A stretch of DNA of 16,287 nucleotides, taken from positions 1 through 16,287 of the forward strand of contig JAZRPK010000010.1 in NCBI GenBank assembly GCA_045649145.1. The letters are read 5' to 3'. Both the position numbers and the translations under genes were made by a program. The DNA comes from HGM11525 sp045649145. GTDB lineage: Bacteria > Bacillota > Clostridia > UBA1381. Shown here in pieces: positions 6,887-14,377 of the stretch (position 1 is the first letter of the stretch; each line of letters begins with the position of its first letter). The notes under the pieces are model-generated. The model searched no databases and was not told the DNA's origin. It saw only the letters and a list, made by a program, of their open reading frames with translations.

Positions 6887-8539
6887 ATGAAGGATTATCT
6901 GGAAAATTTTAAGAAAGTATTTGAAAAAGAGTATACCTGGAAAGAGGGATTTATGCGCAATGTATTCCGTTACGGACACAGAATTGCGCTTTTTGACCCT
7001 GAAAAGAATGAAAAGTGGACTTATACCGAGCTTAACAGTGAGGTTAACCGTCTGGCAAATGCTATGATTGCTGATGGTGTAGGACACGAAGATGTGGTTA
7101 TGTATCAGCTTTTTAACTGCCCTGTATTTGCATTTGCATACGTTGCAGCACATAAAATCGGTGCGGTTAGCTGTCCGGTAAACTACCGCCTTTCATCAGG
7201 TGAAATTGCAATTACCATTGACGACTCCAAGCCGGCTGTATTTATATATGATAAGGAGCAGGAGGAAACCATTTCCAAGGCACTTGAAATGGCAGAGCAT
7301 AAGCCCAAGCGTGTTATTATGATGGATTCTGACCGAAAGGCGACACCGATGGAGGGAGCAGTTTCTTATGAGGATTATGTAACCTCTGCACCTGATAATG
7401 AGCCTGTACTTAACTATGAGCTTTCTATCTATGACGAGACCACTCGTCTTTATACATCAGGTACAACAGGCAGACAGAAGGCTGTACCTCTTACGTCAAT
7501 CAACGAAGTCCTTTCGGCACATGATATTATAATGCATTTTCCGCTTAACTATACCGATACCACAATGAATACAACGCCGTGGTTCCATCGTGGCGGACTT
7601 CATTGCGGCGGCCCGACTCCTACTTTTTATGCAGGCGGTACAATTGTGGTTATGCGAAAATTTAACCCCAGAGTATGTCTTCAGTATATAGAAAAGTATA
7701 AGCTGTCCTTCGTGGTCGGTGCACCTGCCGTGCTGGAGCAGCTTACAGAAATGCAGCTTAAGGACGGCAGAGATTTGTCGAGCCTCAAGGGTATTGTTAC
7801 AATGGGAAGCCCGCTCGAGCGTGCTGCTTGTATCAAATACCAGTCGACTCTTACACCGAATATCTTTAACGGCTACGGCACAACAGAGTCTTTGTGGAAC
7901 ACATTCCTTCGTCCCTTTGACCTTCCTGAACGTGCAGGCTCTGCAGGCGGTGCTTGTATTGATGATGATGTGCGTGTAGTTAAGATTTATGATGACAGAC
8001 GTGCTGACCCTGACGATATTTGTGCAACTAATGGTATCGAGGTAGGCGAGGTTATAATGAAAGCCCCCGCAAAATCGCCCTATACATACTATAATAATCC
8101 TGAGGAAACAGGCAGAAAGTACTATAAGGGATATCTTTATACAAATGACCTCGGTACATGGGATGAGGACCACTATGTCACAATCTGCGGCAGAAAGGAC
8201 GACATGATTATCTCTGCAGGTGAGAACATCTATCCGACTCAGGTCGAGGAGGTACTTAATAAATTCGATAAGGTTGCAGACTGTATAGTTACAGCGGCGC
8301 CTGATAAGGCACGCGGAGAGGTGGTAACTGCATATATTGTTAAGGCAGACCAGTCTTTAACCTATGAGGAGCTTGAAGAATATTGCAAAAACAGCCCGAT
8401 GATTGCAAACTACAAGCGTCCCCGTTACTATCGTTTTGTAAATGAGCTGCCCTTTAATGCAACGGGTAAAAAGCTGCACAACAAGGCTAAGGAAATGGCT
8501 GCTGAGGATTTAATAAACGGACTTTTGTACAGAGTTTAA
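6887..8539 (+). CDS. Acyl-CoA synthetase / AMP-dependent acid-CoA ligase
   Basis: A 550-residue member of the ANL adenylate-forming family, which activates a carboxylic acid (probably a fatty acid) with ATP and joins it to CoA through an acyl-adenylate. The signature P-loop TSGTTGRQK is at 190-198, the YGTTE motif at 330-334, the hinge region YTNDLG...GRKDDMIISAGENIYP follows, and the catalytic lysine lies in NATGKK (K528). The usual TGD of motif A7 reads TND. The start is ATG at 6887, eight bases after AGGAGG (6873-6878); a TTG six codons upstream would place the ribosome binding site inside the gene. No carrier-protein or other domain is fused. FapR-like repeats upstream suggest a role in fatty acid or phospholipid metabolism. 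Substrate chain length cannot be read from the sequence. No terminator is seen after the gene, so the next gene may also be reached by readthrough. Confidence 0.92.
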   Translation: MKDYLENFKKVFEKEYTWKEGFMRNVFRYGHRIALFDPEKNEKWTYTELNSEVNRLANAMIADGVGHEDVVMYQLFNCPVFAFAYVAAHKIGAVSCPVNYRLSSGEIAITIDDSKPAVFIYDKEQEETISKALEMAEHKPKRVIMMDSDRKATPMEGAVSYEDYVTSAPDNEPVLNYELSIYDETTRLYTSGTTGRQKAVPLTSINEVLSAHDIIMHFPLNYTDTTMNTTPWFHRGGLHCGGPTPTFYAGGTIVVMRKFNPRVCLQYIEKYKLSFVVGAPAVLEQLTEMQLKDGRDLSSLKGIVTMGSPLERAACIKYQSTLTPNIFNGYGTTESLWNTFLRPFDLPERAGSAGGACIDDDVRVVKIYDDRRADPDDICATNGIEVGEVIMKAPAKSPYTYYNNPEETGRKYYKGYLYTNDLGTWDEDHYVTICGRKDDMIISAGENIYPTQVEEVLNKFDKVADCIVTAAPDKARGEVVTAYIVKADQSLTYEELEEYCKNSPMIANYKRPRYYRFVNELPFNATGKKLHNKAKEMAAEDLINGLLYRV

Positions 8540-8612
8540 TAAAAAACTATGGCTATTTTATAAATTATGTGTTAGAATAATAGTATAATATATCGAAAAG
8601 AGGTATTCTGAT

Positions 8613-8996
8613 ATGGATAATTTTATTAACAAGATAAAGTCTAATTTCGGAAAAGCTAAGGATGAGGCTGAAAAGTATACCAAGATAGCCGCTAAAAAGA
8701 CGTCTTCGATTATAGACAAGACAAAATACTCAATTGCACTAAATGACGCTGAAAATAAGATTGCTTCTGTTATGGCAGAAATCGGTGAGTATGTTTACGC
8801 CGAATATGTTAAAGGTGCAGAGTTCCCTGATGAAATTGCAGGGAAGTGTTCGGATATTGACGCATTAAAAGAGGAGATTGCGTCCTTGAAGGCAAAGATT
8901 GCAGAGCTTAAGGACTCGGCTATATGCAGTACGTGCGGAGAGTATAATCCCGTGGGCAACGAATACTGCGGTAAATGCGGTGAAAAGCTTAATTAA
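8613..8996 (+). CDS. Small coiled-coil protein with C-terminal zinc ribbon, unknown function
   Basis: A 127-residue protein that I do not recognise as a named family. The N-terminal 100 residues are charged, Lys/Ala/Glu-rich and probably helical, with heptad-like runs around 45-60 and 83-101 (ALKEEIASLKAKIAEL). The C-terminus has two CxxC knuckles (C105/C108 and C119/C122, spaced 10 residues), as in the short zinc-ribbon domains found at the ends of many clostridial proteins. No signal peptide or membrane segment is visible, so it is likely cytoplasmic. ATG at 8613 follows AAAAGAGG (8596-8603) with normal spacing. A TATAAT at 8584-8589 could be its -10 box, but no good -35 is seen. A strong hairpin follows the stop. 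It is probably a real gene; the function is open. Confidence 0.85.
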   Translation: MDNFINKIKSNFGKAKDEAEKYTKIAAKKTSSIIDKTKYSIALNDAENKIASVMAEIGEYVYAEYVKGAEFPDEIAGKCSDIDALKEEIASLKAKIAELKDSAICSTCGEYNPVGNEYCGKCGEKLN

Positions 8997-9002
8997 CAAG
9001 AT

Positions 9003-9036
9003 AAGGGGAACGGAATAAACCGTTCCCCTTTAATAT
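9003..9036 (+). terminator. Terminator of the zinc-ribbon gene
   Basis: An 11-bp perfect stem AAGGGGAACGG/CCGTTCCCCTT (9003-9013 with 9020-9030) has a 6-nt loop and is followed by TAATATTT, giving a short, broken U tract. It lies six bases after the stop codon. On the minus strand the stem lacks a T tract, so it is not a good terminator for that direction. Confidence 0.75.
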
Positions 9037-9056
9037 TTATATTTCGCCTAGATAGC

Positions 9057-9089
9057 AAAAAGCCGACTGCATATGGTATGCTAGCCGAC
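9057..9089 (-). terminator. Terminator of the predicted small RNA (and possibly of ptsI)
   Basis: On the minus strand GUCGGCU (9089-9083), a bulged A, GCAUA, a CCA loop, UAUGC and AGUCGGC (9068-9062) form a 12-bp stem with two G-U pairs. UUUUU (9061-9057) follows. No other terminator lies between the ptsI stop and this point, so ptsI transcripts may also end here. Confidence 0.65.
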
Positions 9090-9153
9090 ATTTGCACCTG
9101 CTGCAAGCAGCAGGGGTGTGTATTGTGGGATGTAAAAGATGGATAGCTTTTAC
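9057..9153 (-). ncRNA. Predicted stand-alone small RNA, about 97 nt
   Basis: On the minus strand a perfect promoter (TTGACA-17-TATAAT) is followed by a short structured stretch with no open reading frame and then an intrinsic terminator. From the predicted start near 9153 there are three hairpins. P1 begins at the first base: GUAAAAG/CUUUUAC (9153-9147 with 9138-9132, 8-nt loop). P2 is CCUGCUG/CAGCAGG (9114-9108 with 9103-9097, CUUG loop), extended by CA/UG beyond a two-C bulge. P3 is the terminator (9089-9062), followed by UUUUU. Single-stranded C-rich sequence (AUCCCACAAUACACACC) lies between P1 and P2. I cannot match it to a known RNA family. It is too short for 6S RNA and lacks the conserved SRP RNA loop. 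It is inferred from sequence only. Confidence 0.6.
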
Positions 9154-9159
9154 GATATT

Positions 9160-9188
9160 ATTATAATCCATTAAAATTAGTTTGTCAA
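9160..9188 (-). promoter_or_regulatory. Perfect consensus promoter of the predicted small RNA
   Basis: Read on the minus strand, TTGACA (9188-9183) and TATAAT (9165-9160) are separated by exactly 17 bp, matching all twelve consensus positions. It lies 51 bases beyond the ptsI stop and points away from ptsI into a non-coding region. Confidence 0.85.
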
Positions 9189-9239
9189 GTAAAATTTACA
9201 TAAATAATAAATATTTTTTTAATCTTTTGTTAATATTGC

Positions 9240-10859
9240 CTATTTCAAATTGGTTTCACGCACTTTCTTTCTCAATACAAGCACCTTTGGCGGTGAAACT
9301 GACAGCTCGTCAACGCCCATTTTTAGAAAGGTTTCTGTCATTGTTGTGTCTGCGCCAAGCTCGCCGCATATTCCTACCCATATTCCTGCGCTGTGCGCAT
9401 TTTTAACTGTCATTTCAATCATTCTAATAACTGCCTCGCTGTGAGGGTCAAAAAAATCGTCAAGGCAGGAGTTTTGTCTGTCAATTGCCAGTGTGTATTG
9501 TGAAAGGTCATTAGTGCCTATGCTGAAAAAGGCTACCTCCTTTGCCAGCTTGTCGGATAACATAACAGCGGCAGGAGTTTCTATCATAATCCCCTGTTCG
9601 GGAACAGAAAACGTGATATTTTCTTTTGTAAGCTCTGCTTCTACCTCAGCTACAATTTTCTTTATAGCCTTAATCTCCGAAAGGGAGGTTATCATAGGAT
9701 ACATTATGGATATATTGCCATACACAGCAGCACGGAAAAGAGCCCTTAGCTGTGTTTTGAAAATTTCAGGTCGCAGAAGACAGAGTCTTATTGCACGAAG
9801 ACCCATCGCAGGATTTTCCTCGTGACACAGGTCAAAATAGTCTGCCTGCTTGTCAGCACCGATGTCCAGTGTTCTTATTATGACCTTCTTGTCAGCCATT
9901 GTCTGCGCTACCGTTTTGTATATGGCGAACTGCTCGTCTTCGGTGGGGAGTCGGTCGCTTTGAAGATAAATAAACTCGCTCCTGAAAAGTCCTATCCCGT
10001 CTGCGTCATTTTGTAACACCAGTGCCAAATCGGCCGTGTTGCCGATATTTGCATAGATGTTAATTTTTGTTCCGTCTAATGTAACATTCTCTTTGCCTTT
10101 TAGCGTTGTGAGGAGTGCTCTTTTTTCCTTTTCTTCGTCGACCTTTTCCTGCATTGTATTTAATAGCTCTTCGTCGGGGTTTATGTAAACCTTACCGGAA
10201 AAGCCGTCAACAATTGCTGTAGAGCCATCATACTCGTCTGATATATCAACACCCGTTATTGCGGGTATATTCATAGTGCGGGCGAGGATTGCCGTGTGTG
10301 AATTGGCAGAGCCCTTTGCAGTTACAAAGGCAAGAACCTTAGATTTGTCAAGCTGTACCGTTTCGCTTGGTGCAAGGTCTTCTGCTGCTAAAATAACAGG
10401 CTCGTCGGCAATATTGGTGTTTTCCGAAACTCCCGATAAAATCCTGATAATCCGCTCGGAAATGTCCTTGACATCAGCCGCACGTGCCTGCATATACGCA
10501 TCGTCCATAGCACTAAACATATTTGCAAAATTTTCGCTCGTAACAGCAACCGCATATTCTGCATTTACGCCCTCGCTTAATATAATACCCTCAACAGACT
10601 CTAAAAAATCTGCGTCATCAAGCATCATTTTATGAATTTCAAAAATTGCGGCATTGTCTGTGCCAACCTCTGCCAAAGCCTTTTGGTATAGCAAATCAAG
10701 CTGCTTGGCAGCTTCGTTTTTAGCAACATTAAACCTCTTTATTTCGTGTTCTAAGTCAGCTGTGTGTATTCTTTTTACAGTTTGAGCGTTCTTTTGCCAT
10801 ACCTTAATTTTACCGATAGCAACTCCGCCGTAGACGCTCTTTCCCTGGTATGTGAGCAT
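9240..10859 (-). CDS. ptsI: PTS Enzyme I (phosphoenolpyruvate-protein phosphotransferase)
   Basis: Enzyme I takes the phosphoryl group from phosphoenolpyruvate and passes it to HPr, the first step of all PTS sugar uptake. The protein is 539 residues. The N-terminal domain carries the phosphorylated histidine H188 in GSANSHTAILAR, equivalent to His189 of E. coli. The C-terminal PEP-binding barrel has the GTNDLSQYTLAIDRQN signature and the catalytic cysteine C498 in GICGELGAD. The start is ATG at 10859, eight bases after GGAGG (10872-10868); an in-frame TTG five codons upstream overlaps that site. The protein ends at RETNLK, about 30 residues earlier than the 575-residue E. coli enzyme, so the last helices are short or missing. 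It lies 17 bp after ptsH in the fruK-ptsH-ptsI operon. Confidence 0.96.
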   Translation of the reverse strand: MLTYQGKSVYGGVAIGKIKVWQKNAQTVKRIHTADLEHEIKRFNVAKNEAAKQLDLLYQKALAEVGTDNAAIFEIHKMMLDDADFLESVEGIILSEGVNAEYAVAVTSENFANMFSAMDDAYMQARAADVKDISERIIRILSGVSENTNIADEPVILAAEDLAPSETVQLDKSKVLAFVTAKGSANSHTAILARTMNIPAITGVDISDEYDGSTAIVDGFSGKVYINPDEELLNTMQEKVDEEKEKRALLTTLKGKENVTLDGTKINIYANIGNTADLALVLQNDADGIGLFRSEFIYLQSDRLPTEDEQFAIYKTVAQTMADKKVIIRTLDIGADKQADYFDLCHEENPAMGLRAIRLCLLRPEIFKTQLRALFRAAVYGNISIMYPMITSLSEIKAIKKIVAEVEAELTKENITFSVPEQGIMIETPAAVMLSDKLAKEVAFFSIGTNDLSQYTLAIDRQNSCLDDFFDPHSEAVIRMIEMTVKNAHSAGIWVGICGELGADTTMTETFLKMGVDELSVSPPKVLVLRKKVRETNLK

Positions 10860-10876
10860 ATGATTGTCCTCCAAAA

Positions 10877-11134
10877 TTACAGGTTAGCCTTAAAAAAGTC
10901 CTCTAATTGAACCAGAGCTGTTTCCTCATCAGTGCCCTCCACCGTAACAGTTATGGTATCGCCGCTTTTTACACCAAGTCCCATAACGGCAAAAATTCTT
11001 TTTGCATCGCCTGTTTTGCCGTTGCATTCTATGGTAATAAGTGAGTTATATTTTGCAGCTTCCTTTACGAGAAGTCCTGCAGGTCTTGCGTGCAAACCGT
11101 TAGGGTCTGTTATAGTGTGGGTAAATTTTTTCAT
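10877..11134 (-). CDS. ptsH: Phosphocarrier protein HPr
   Basis: An 85-residue HPr that carries phosphate from Enzyme I to the sugar-specific EIIA proteins. The active-site motif is GLHARPAG with His15 at the canonical position. The regulatory Ser46 region, normally K-S-I-M, reads K45-R46-I47-F48, so the serine that HPr kinase phosphorylates for carbon catabolite control is absent; the codon is AGA. The length and the GVKSGD and C-terminal helix regions are normal. ATG overlaps the fruK stop as ATGA, which indicates translational coupling, and ptsI follows at 17 bp. Assignment as a working phosphocarrier is firm; loss of kinase control is inferred from the single residue. Confidence 0.96.
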   Translation of the reverse strand: MKKFTHTITDPNGLHARPAGLLVKEAAKYNSLITIECNGKTGDAKRIFAVMGLGVKSGDTITVTVEGTDEETALVQLEDFFKANL

Positions 11135-12081
11135 AAATTATGCTGTCCTTTCGGTCTTATATAAATGGTTTTTTCCTTTGATATAGTGGTAAGAAGTGCT
11201 GTAACCTCGTCCTTAGTTGCAAGCTCTGCGGAAAAGGCAGTAGCACTGCCGGCGCAAATAGCGGTCAAGAGGGCTGTTTCGTAATCATTGCTCTTTTGAT
11301 ACCCTGCCAGAAAGCCTGCAACAGAGCTGTCACCCGCACCCGTTGAATTGACTAACGTACCCTTTGGTGCAGACTGATATATTATGCTGCCGTCTTCTGC
11401 TGCGAGAATACCGCCGTCGCCTGCCATTGATACAAATACGTTTCTTGCGCCCTTTTCCCTTAATATCGCAGCATATTCTGCAATTTCATCGATGGTTTCA
11501 AGCTTTTTCCCAAACATTGCGCCAAGCTCGTGATGATTTGGTTTTATCAGAAACGGTCTTTGGCGGAGGGCATCTAAAACAAGTGCACCCTCTGCATCAA
11601 TAACTACTTTTATGTCTTTTTCTGATAACATATCTATAATCTGAGAATAAATATCGTTCGGTACTCCGCTCGGTACGCTACCTGCAAGAACAAGCGCATC
11701 TCCATCTTTTAAGCTATCAAGCTTTGCTTTAAGCTCGGCAATAGCATCAGCAGATATTTTAGGTCCTCTTGCATTTATTTCTGTTTCGTTGTCACTTCTT
11801 ATCTTGACATTTATCCTCGACATTCCTTCGCCCAAGGTTACAAAGTTGGTTCTGACCCCCTCGATGGTCAAAAGTCTGTCAATTTCCTGCCCTGTAAAGC
11901 CGGCAACAAAGCCGAGTGCGGTATTATCTATTCCAAGGCGCTTTAACATAATGGAAACATTTATTCCTTTTCCGCCCGGCAAAATCGATTCATATACCGT
12001 TCTTCTTACGTTACCGACAGCTTCCTTTTCGGGCTCAATGACATAATCGAGTGCAGGATTAAAAGTAATTGTATAAATCAT
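11131..12081 (-). CDS. fruK: 1-phosphofructokinase (PfkB/FruK family)
   Basis: A 316-residue PfkB-type sugar-phosphate kinase, expected to phosphorylate fructose 1-phosphate to fructose 1,6-bisphosphate. The family N-terminus MIYTITFNPALDYV, the GGKGIN motif (36-41) that binds sugar phosphate, and the C-terminal ATP/anion-hole motif STGAGD with catalytic D251 are present. Tagatose-6-phosphate kinase is close in sequence and cannot be excluded; the linkage to ptsH and ptsI favours a PTS-derived fructose 1-phosphate. No fructose-specific EII gene is in the window. It is the first gene of the minus-strand operon, with a promoter and an inverted repeat upstream. The start ATG follows GGAAGAG at short spacing. 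Confidence 0.9.
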   Translation of the reverse strand: MIYTITFNPALDYVIEPEKEAVGNVRRTVYESILPGGKGINVSIMLKRLGIDNTALGFVAGFTGQEIDRLLTIEGVRTNFVTLGEGMSRINVKIRSDNETEINARGPKISADAIAELKAKLDSLKDGDALVLAGSVPSGVPNDIYSQIIDMLSEKDIKVVIDAEGALVLDALRQRPFLIKPNHHELGAMFGKKLETIDEIAEYAAILREKGARNVFVSMAGDGGILAAEDGSIIYQSAPKGTLVNSTGAGDSSVAGFLAGYQKSNDYETALLTAICAGSATAFSAELATKDEVTALLTTISKEKTIYIRPKGQHNL

Positions 12082-12119
12082 ATTTCTCTTCCGCCTTCTT
12101 GTTAATTATTCTTTGCCTT

Positions 12120-12147
12120 TTAGTTAAAAATATACCTTTTTCACTAA
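12120..12147. promoter_or_regulatory. 28-bp inverted repeat, candidate operator of fruK-ptsHI
   Basis: TTAGTTAAAAA (12120-12130) and TTTTTCACTAA (12137-12147) are inverted repeats matching at 10 of 11 positions, 6 bp apart. On the minus strand they start about at the predicted transcription start (near 12145), a classical repressor site. No regulator gene is in the window; a DeoR-type FruR would be a reasonable guess by analogy. Confidence 0.5.
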
Positions 12148-12151
12148 CTAT

Positions 12152-12180
12152 ATTATACAATGAAAATAATACAAATACAA
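12152..12180 (-). promoter_or_regulatory. Promoter of the fruK-ptsH-ptsI operon
   Basis: On the minus strand TATAAT (12157-12152) has TTGTAT (12180-12175) 17 bp upstream. The -10 is perfect and the -35 is weak. It lies between the ftsH terminator and fruK, about 70 bp before the fruK start. Confidence 0.65.
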
Positions 12181-12196
12181 CATTTATATAATAACG

Positions 12197-12222
12197 AAAA
12201 AAGAAGAGGTTTACACCTCTTC
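12197..12222 (-). terminator. Terminator of ftsH, containing the stop codon
   Basis: On the minus strand GAAGAGGT (12222-12215), loop GTAA (12214-12211) and ACCTCTTC (12210-12203) are followed by six T. The TAA stop of ftsH lies in the loop, and the 5' arm encodes the last Glu-Glu-Val residues. Confidence 0.92.
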
Positions 12223-14169
12223 TTCATAGCTTGTTTCATTTTCGCTCATAGGCGGATTATTTACTTCATTTAGAATGTTCATAAACTCCGTGCCGGTAAT
12301 GGTTTCCTTTTCGAACAAATACTCGGCGATTTTATTAAGTGCCTCGGCATTATCTTCAAGGAGCTTGGTTGCCTTGTTATGCGCATCTTTGAGAGTTTTG
12401 ATAATCTCGTTATCAAGCTCGGTTAAGGTTTCGTTCGAGCAGTTAGCAACATTTCTGCCGTCAAGGTACTTGTTCTGAGTGCTTTCAAGTGCAGCCATAC
12501 CAAATTTATCAGACATACCGTATTGCGAAATCATAGACCTTGCCAGAGCGGTTGCTCGCTCGATATCGTTTGCAGCACCGGTTGTTTTGGTGTTGAAAAC
12601 AATCTCCTCAGCACATCTGCCTGCAAGTAATACTACAATTTCTTCAAGTATTTCATCACGTGACATCAGGTAATGCTCTTCTTCGGGCTTTTGCATCGTG
12701 TAGCCGAGTGCGCCCATTGTACGAGGAACAATAGTAATCTTTTGTACGGGGTCGGTGTTCTTCTGAAGAGCTGTTGCCAGAGCGTGTCCGACCTCGTGAT
12801 ACGCCACAATTTTCTTTTCCTTTTCGGATAGAATTCTGTCCTTCTTTTCCTTACCGGCGATTACAACCTCAACCGCCTCCATCAAATCCTCCTGCAAAAC
12901 CTCGCTTCTTCCCATACGAACAGCCCGAAGTGCCGCCTCGTTTATCATATTAGCAAGGTCGGCGCCGACAGCACCGCTCGTTGCCAATGCAATTTCGTGA
13001 AGGTCAATTTCCTGCGACATTTTTACATTTTTGGAATGTACCTTAAGAATATCCTCTCTGCCTTTAAGGTCTGGTCTTTCAACTATAATTCGTCTGTCAA
13101 AACGTCCGGGCCTTAGAAGTGCTTTGTCGAGGATTTCAGGTCTGTTTGTAGCGGCAAGTATTACCACACCTTTAGACGAGTCGAAGCCGTCCATTTCGGC
13201 AAGTAACTGATTAAGTGTCTGCTCACGCTCGTCGTTACCGCCCAATTGATTGTCACGGCTTTTTCCAATTGCGTCTATTTCGTCTATAAAAATGATACAC
13301 GGAGCTTTTGCAGCAGCCTGCTTAAACAAATCTCTTACCCTCGATGCACCCACACCGACAAACATCTCTACAAAATCTGAGCCTGAGATGGAGAAGAAGG
13401 GTACGTTTGCCTCTCCTGCAACTGCCTTTGCAAGAAGTGTTTTACCCGTTCCCGGAGGACCTACCAAAAGTGCACCCTTTGGCTGTTTTGCACCGATTGC
13501 AATATATTTTGTAGGATTGTGCAAAAAGTCTACAATCTCGTCCAACGATTCCTTTGCCTCCTCCTGACCTGCAACATCACGGAAGGTGACACCTGTTTTG
13601 TTTTCCATATACACTTTTGCGTTAGATTGGCCTACGCTCATAAAACCGCCGCCGCCCATCTTCTTGCCCAGAGTACGCATAAGTAAGCCTAAAAACAAAT
13701 ACATAATAGCAAACGGCAGTATCCAGCTTAAAAGAAAATCAATAACGGGATTGGACTCTTCTGTCTGTCTGGTGTACTCAATGCCGTGTTCATTAAGGAA
13801 GGGAAGAAGTGATTCGTCATTTAAGTATCCGGTGTAAAACAGTTTGGGAAGATTTCCGACTCTTACATCAAACGGCAAGCCCATTACAGCATTAACCAGA
13901 GGGTCTTCGCTTTCAGGGGTCTGGTTTTTAGTCTCCTCGACAGATTTTTCGTATATTTCGATGTAGTTACCCGTAAAAACAACCTTTTCGACCTTGCCCT
14001 CCTCTACAAGTGAGAGAAACTGACTGTATGAAACTTCTTCTCTTTGTCTGGTAGAGAGTGTTGAAAGCAAGGAGTTAAGTATAATTGTAGATATAATACT
14101 CAGCAAGAGAAAAATCACTAACGGACTTTTGAAAAAGTTGCCCGGTTTTTTGTTTTTGTTATCGTTCAT
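12211..14169 (-). CDS. ftsH: ATP-dependent zinc metalloprotease FtsH
   Basis: A 652-residue membrane-anchored AAA+ protease that degrades misfolded membrane proteins and selected cytoplasmic regulators. It has two membrane segments (about 15-37 and 143-166) flanking an extracytoplasmic domain. The AAA domain has Walker A GPPGTGKT (237-244), Walker B FIDEID (294-299), and the second region of homology TNRPEILDKALLRPGRFDRR. The protease domain has zinc ligands in HEVGH (458-462; most homologues read HEAGH) and a distal aspartate in TGAANDIERA. The length is normal and it is complete. The start ATG follows AAAGGAC. A near-consensus promoter precedes it and a terminator overlaps its stop, so it is a single-gene unit. 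The acidic tail after the protease domain is typical. Confidence 0.97.
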   Translation of the reverse strand: MNDNKNKKPGNFFKSPLVIFLLLSIISTIILNSLLSTLSTRQREEVSYSQFLSLVEEGKVEKVVFTGNYIEIYEKSVEETKNQTPESEDPLVNAVMGLPFDVRVGNLPKLFYTGYLNDESLLPFLNEHGIEYTRQTEESNPVIDFLLSWILPFAIMYLFLGLLMRTLGKKMGGGGFMSVGQSNAKVYMENKTGVTFRDVAGQEEAKESLDEIVDFLHNPTKYIAIGAKQPKGALLVGPPGTGKTLLAKAVAGEANVPFFSISGSDFVEMFVGVGASRVRDLFKQAAAKAPCIIFIDEIDAIGKSRDNQLGGNDEREQTLNQLLAEMDGFDSSKGVVILAATNRPEILDKALLRPGRFDRRIIVERPDLKGREDILKVHSKNVKMSQEIDLHEIALATSGAVGADLANMINEAALRAVRMGRSEVLQEDLMEAVEVVIAGKEKKDRILSEKEKKIVAYHEVGHALATALQKNTDPVQKITIVPRTMGALGYTMQKPEEEHYLMSRDEILEEIVVLLAGRCAEEIVFNTKTTGAANDIERATALARSMISQYGMSDKFGMAALESTQNKYLDGRNVANCSNETLTELDNEIIKTLKDAHNKATKLLEDNAEALNKIAEYLFEKETITGTEFMNILNEVNNPPMSENETSYEEEV

Positions 14170-14224
14170 TTAGTATGTCCTTTCTTGCCGTTTTTCCAAT
14201 ATTTGCACACAAAACAGCATTTTC

Positions 14225-14253
14225 ATTCTATCATTTTAGTTATTATATGTCAA
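14225..14253 (-). promoter_or_regulatory. Promoter of ftsH
   Basis: On the minus strand a perfect TTGACA (14253-14248) and TAGAAT (14230-14225) are 17 bp apart. The start would be near 14218, giving a leader of about 50 bases. Confidence 0.85.
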
Positions 14254-14306
14254 GCGATGAAATAAACAAATAAAACTTAAATATACCAAAGAATTTTTCT
14301 TTTTCC

Positions 14307-14335
14307 TTGCAAGCGAAAACAAAAAATGCTACAAT
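14307..14335 (+). promoter_or_regulatory. Promoter of the TraX-family gene
   Basis: TTGCAA (14307-14312) and TACAAT (14330-14335) are 17 bp apart, upstream of the plus-strand gene and divergent from the ftsH promoter 54 bp away. Confidence 0.65.
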
Positions 14336-14377
14336 AAATCACAGTAGCTTTTAAGATTGGTGAAAAGGATGAGAAAT

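Noticed and set aside
7496..8173. 225-codon open frame on the minus strand
   Set aside because: It lies entirely antisense to the acyl-CoA synthetase, whose motifs are intact. The translation has no recognisable domain and no ribosome binding site.
9061..9090. AGCCGAC occurring twice 23 bases apart, as possible CRISPR or iteron repeats
   Set aside because: Only two copies of seven bases occur. They are explained by the two sides of the small-RNA terminator stem, which pairs through G-U pairs.
9057..9153. 6S RNA or SRP RNA identity for the predicted small RNA
   Set aside because: At about 97 nt it is half the size of 6S RNA and has no long central bubble. The conserved GGAAG loop of SRP RNA is absent.
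9182..9444. Short plus-strand open frames near the end of ptsI
   Set aside because: They overlap ptsI in antisense or cover the small-RNA promoter, have no ribosome binding site, and give no recognisable protein.
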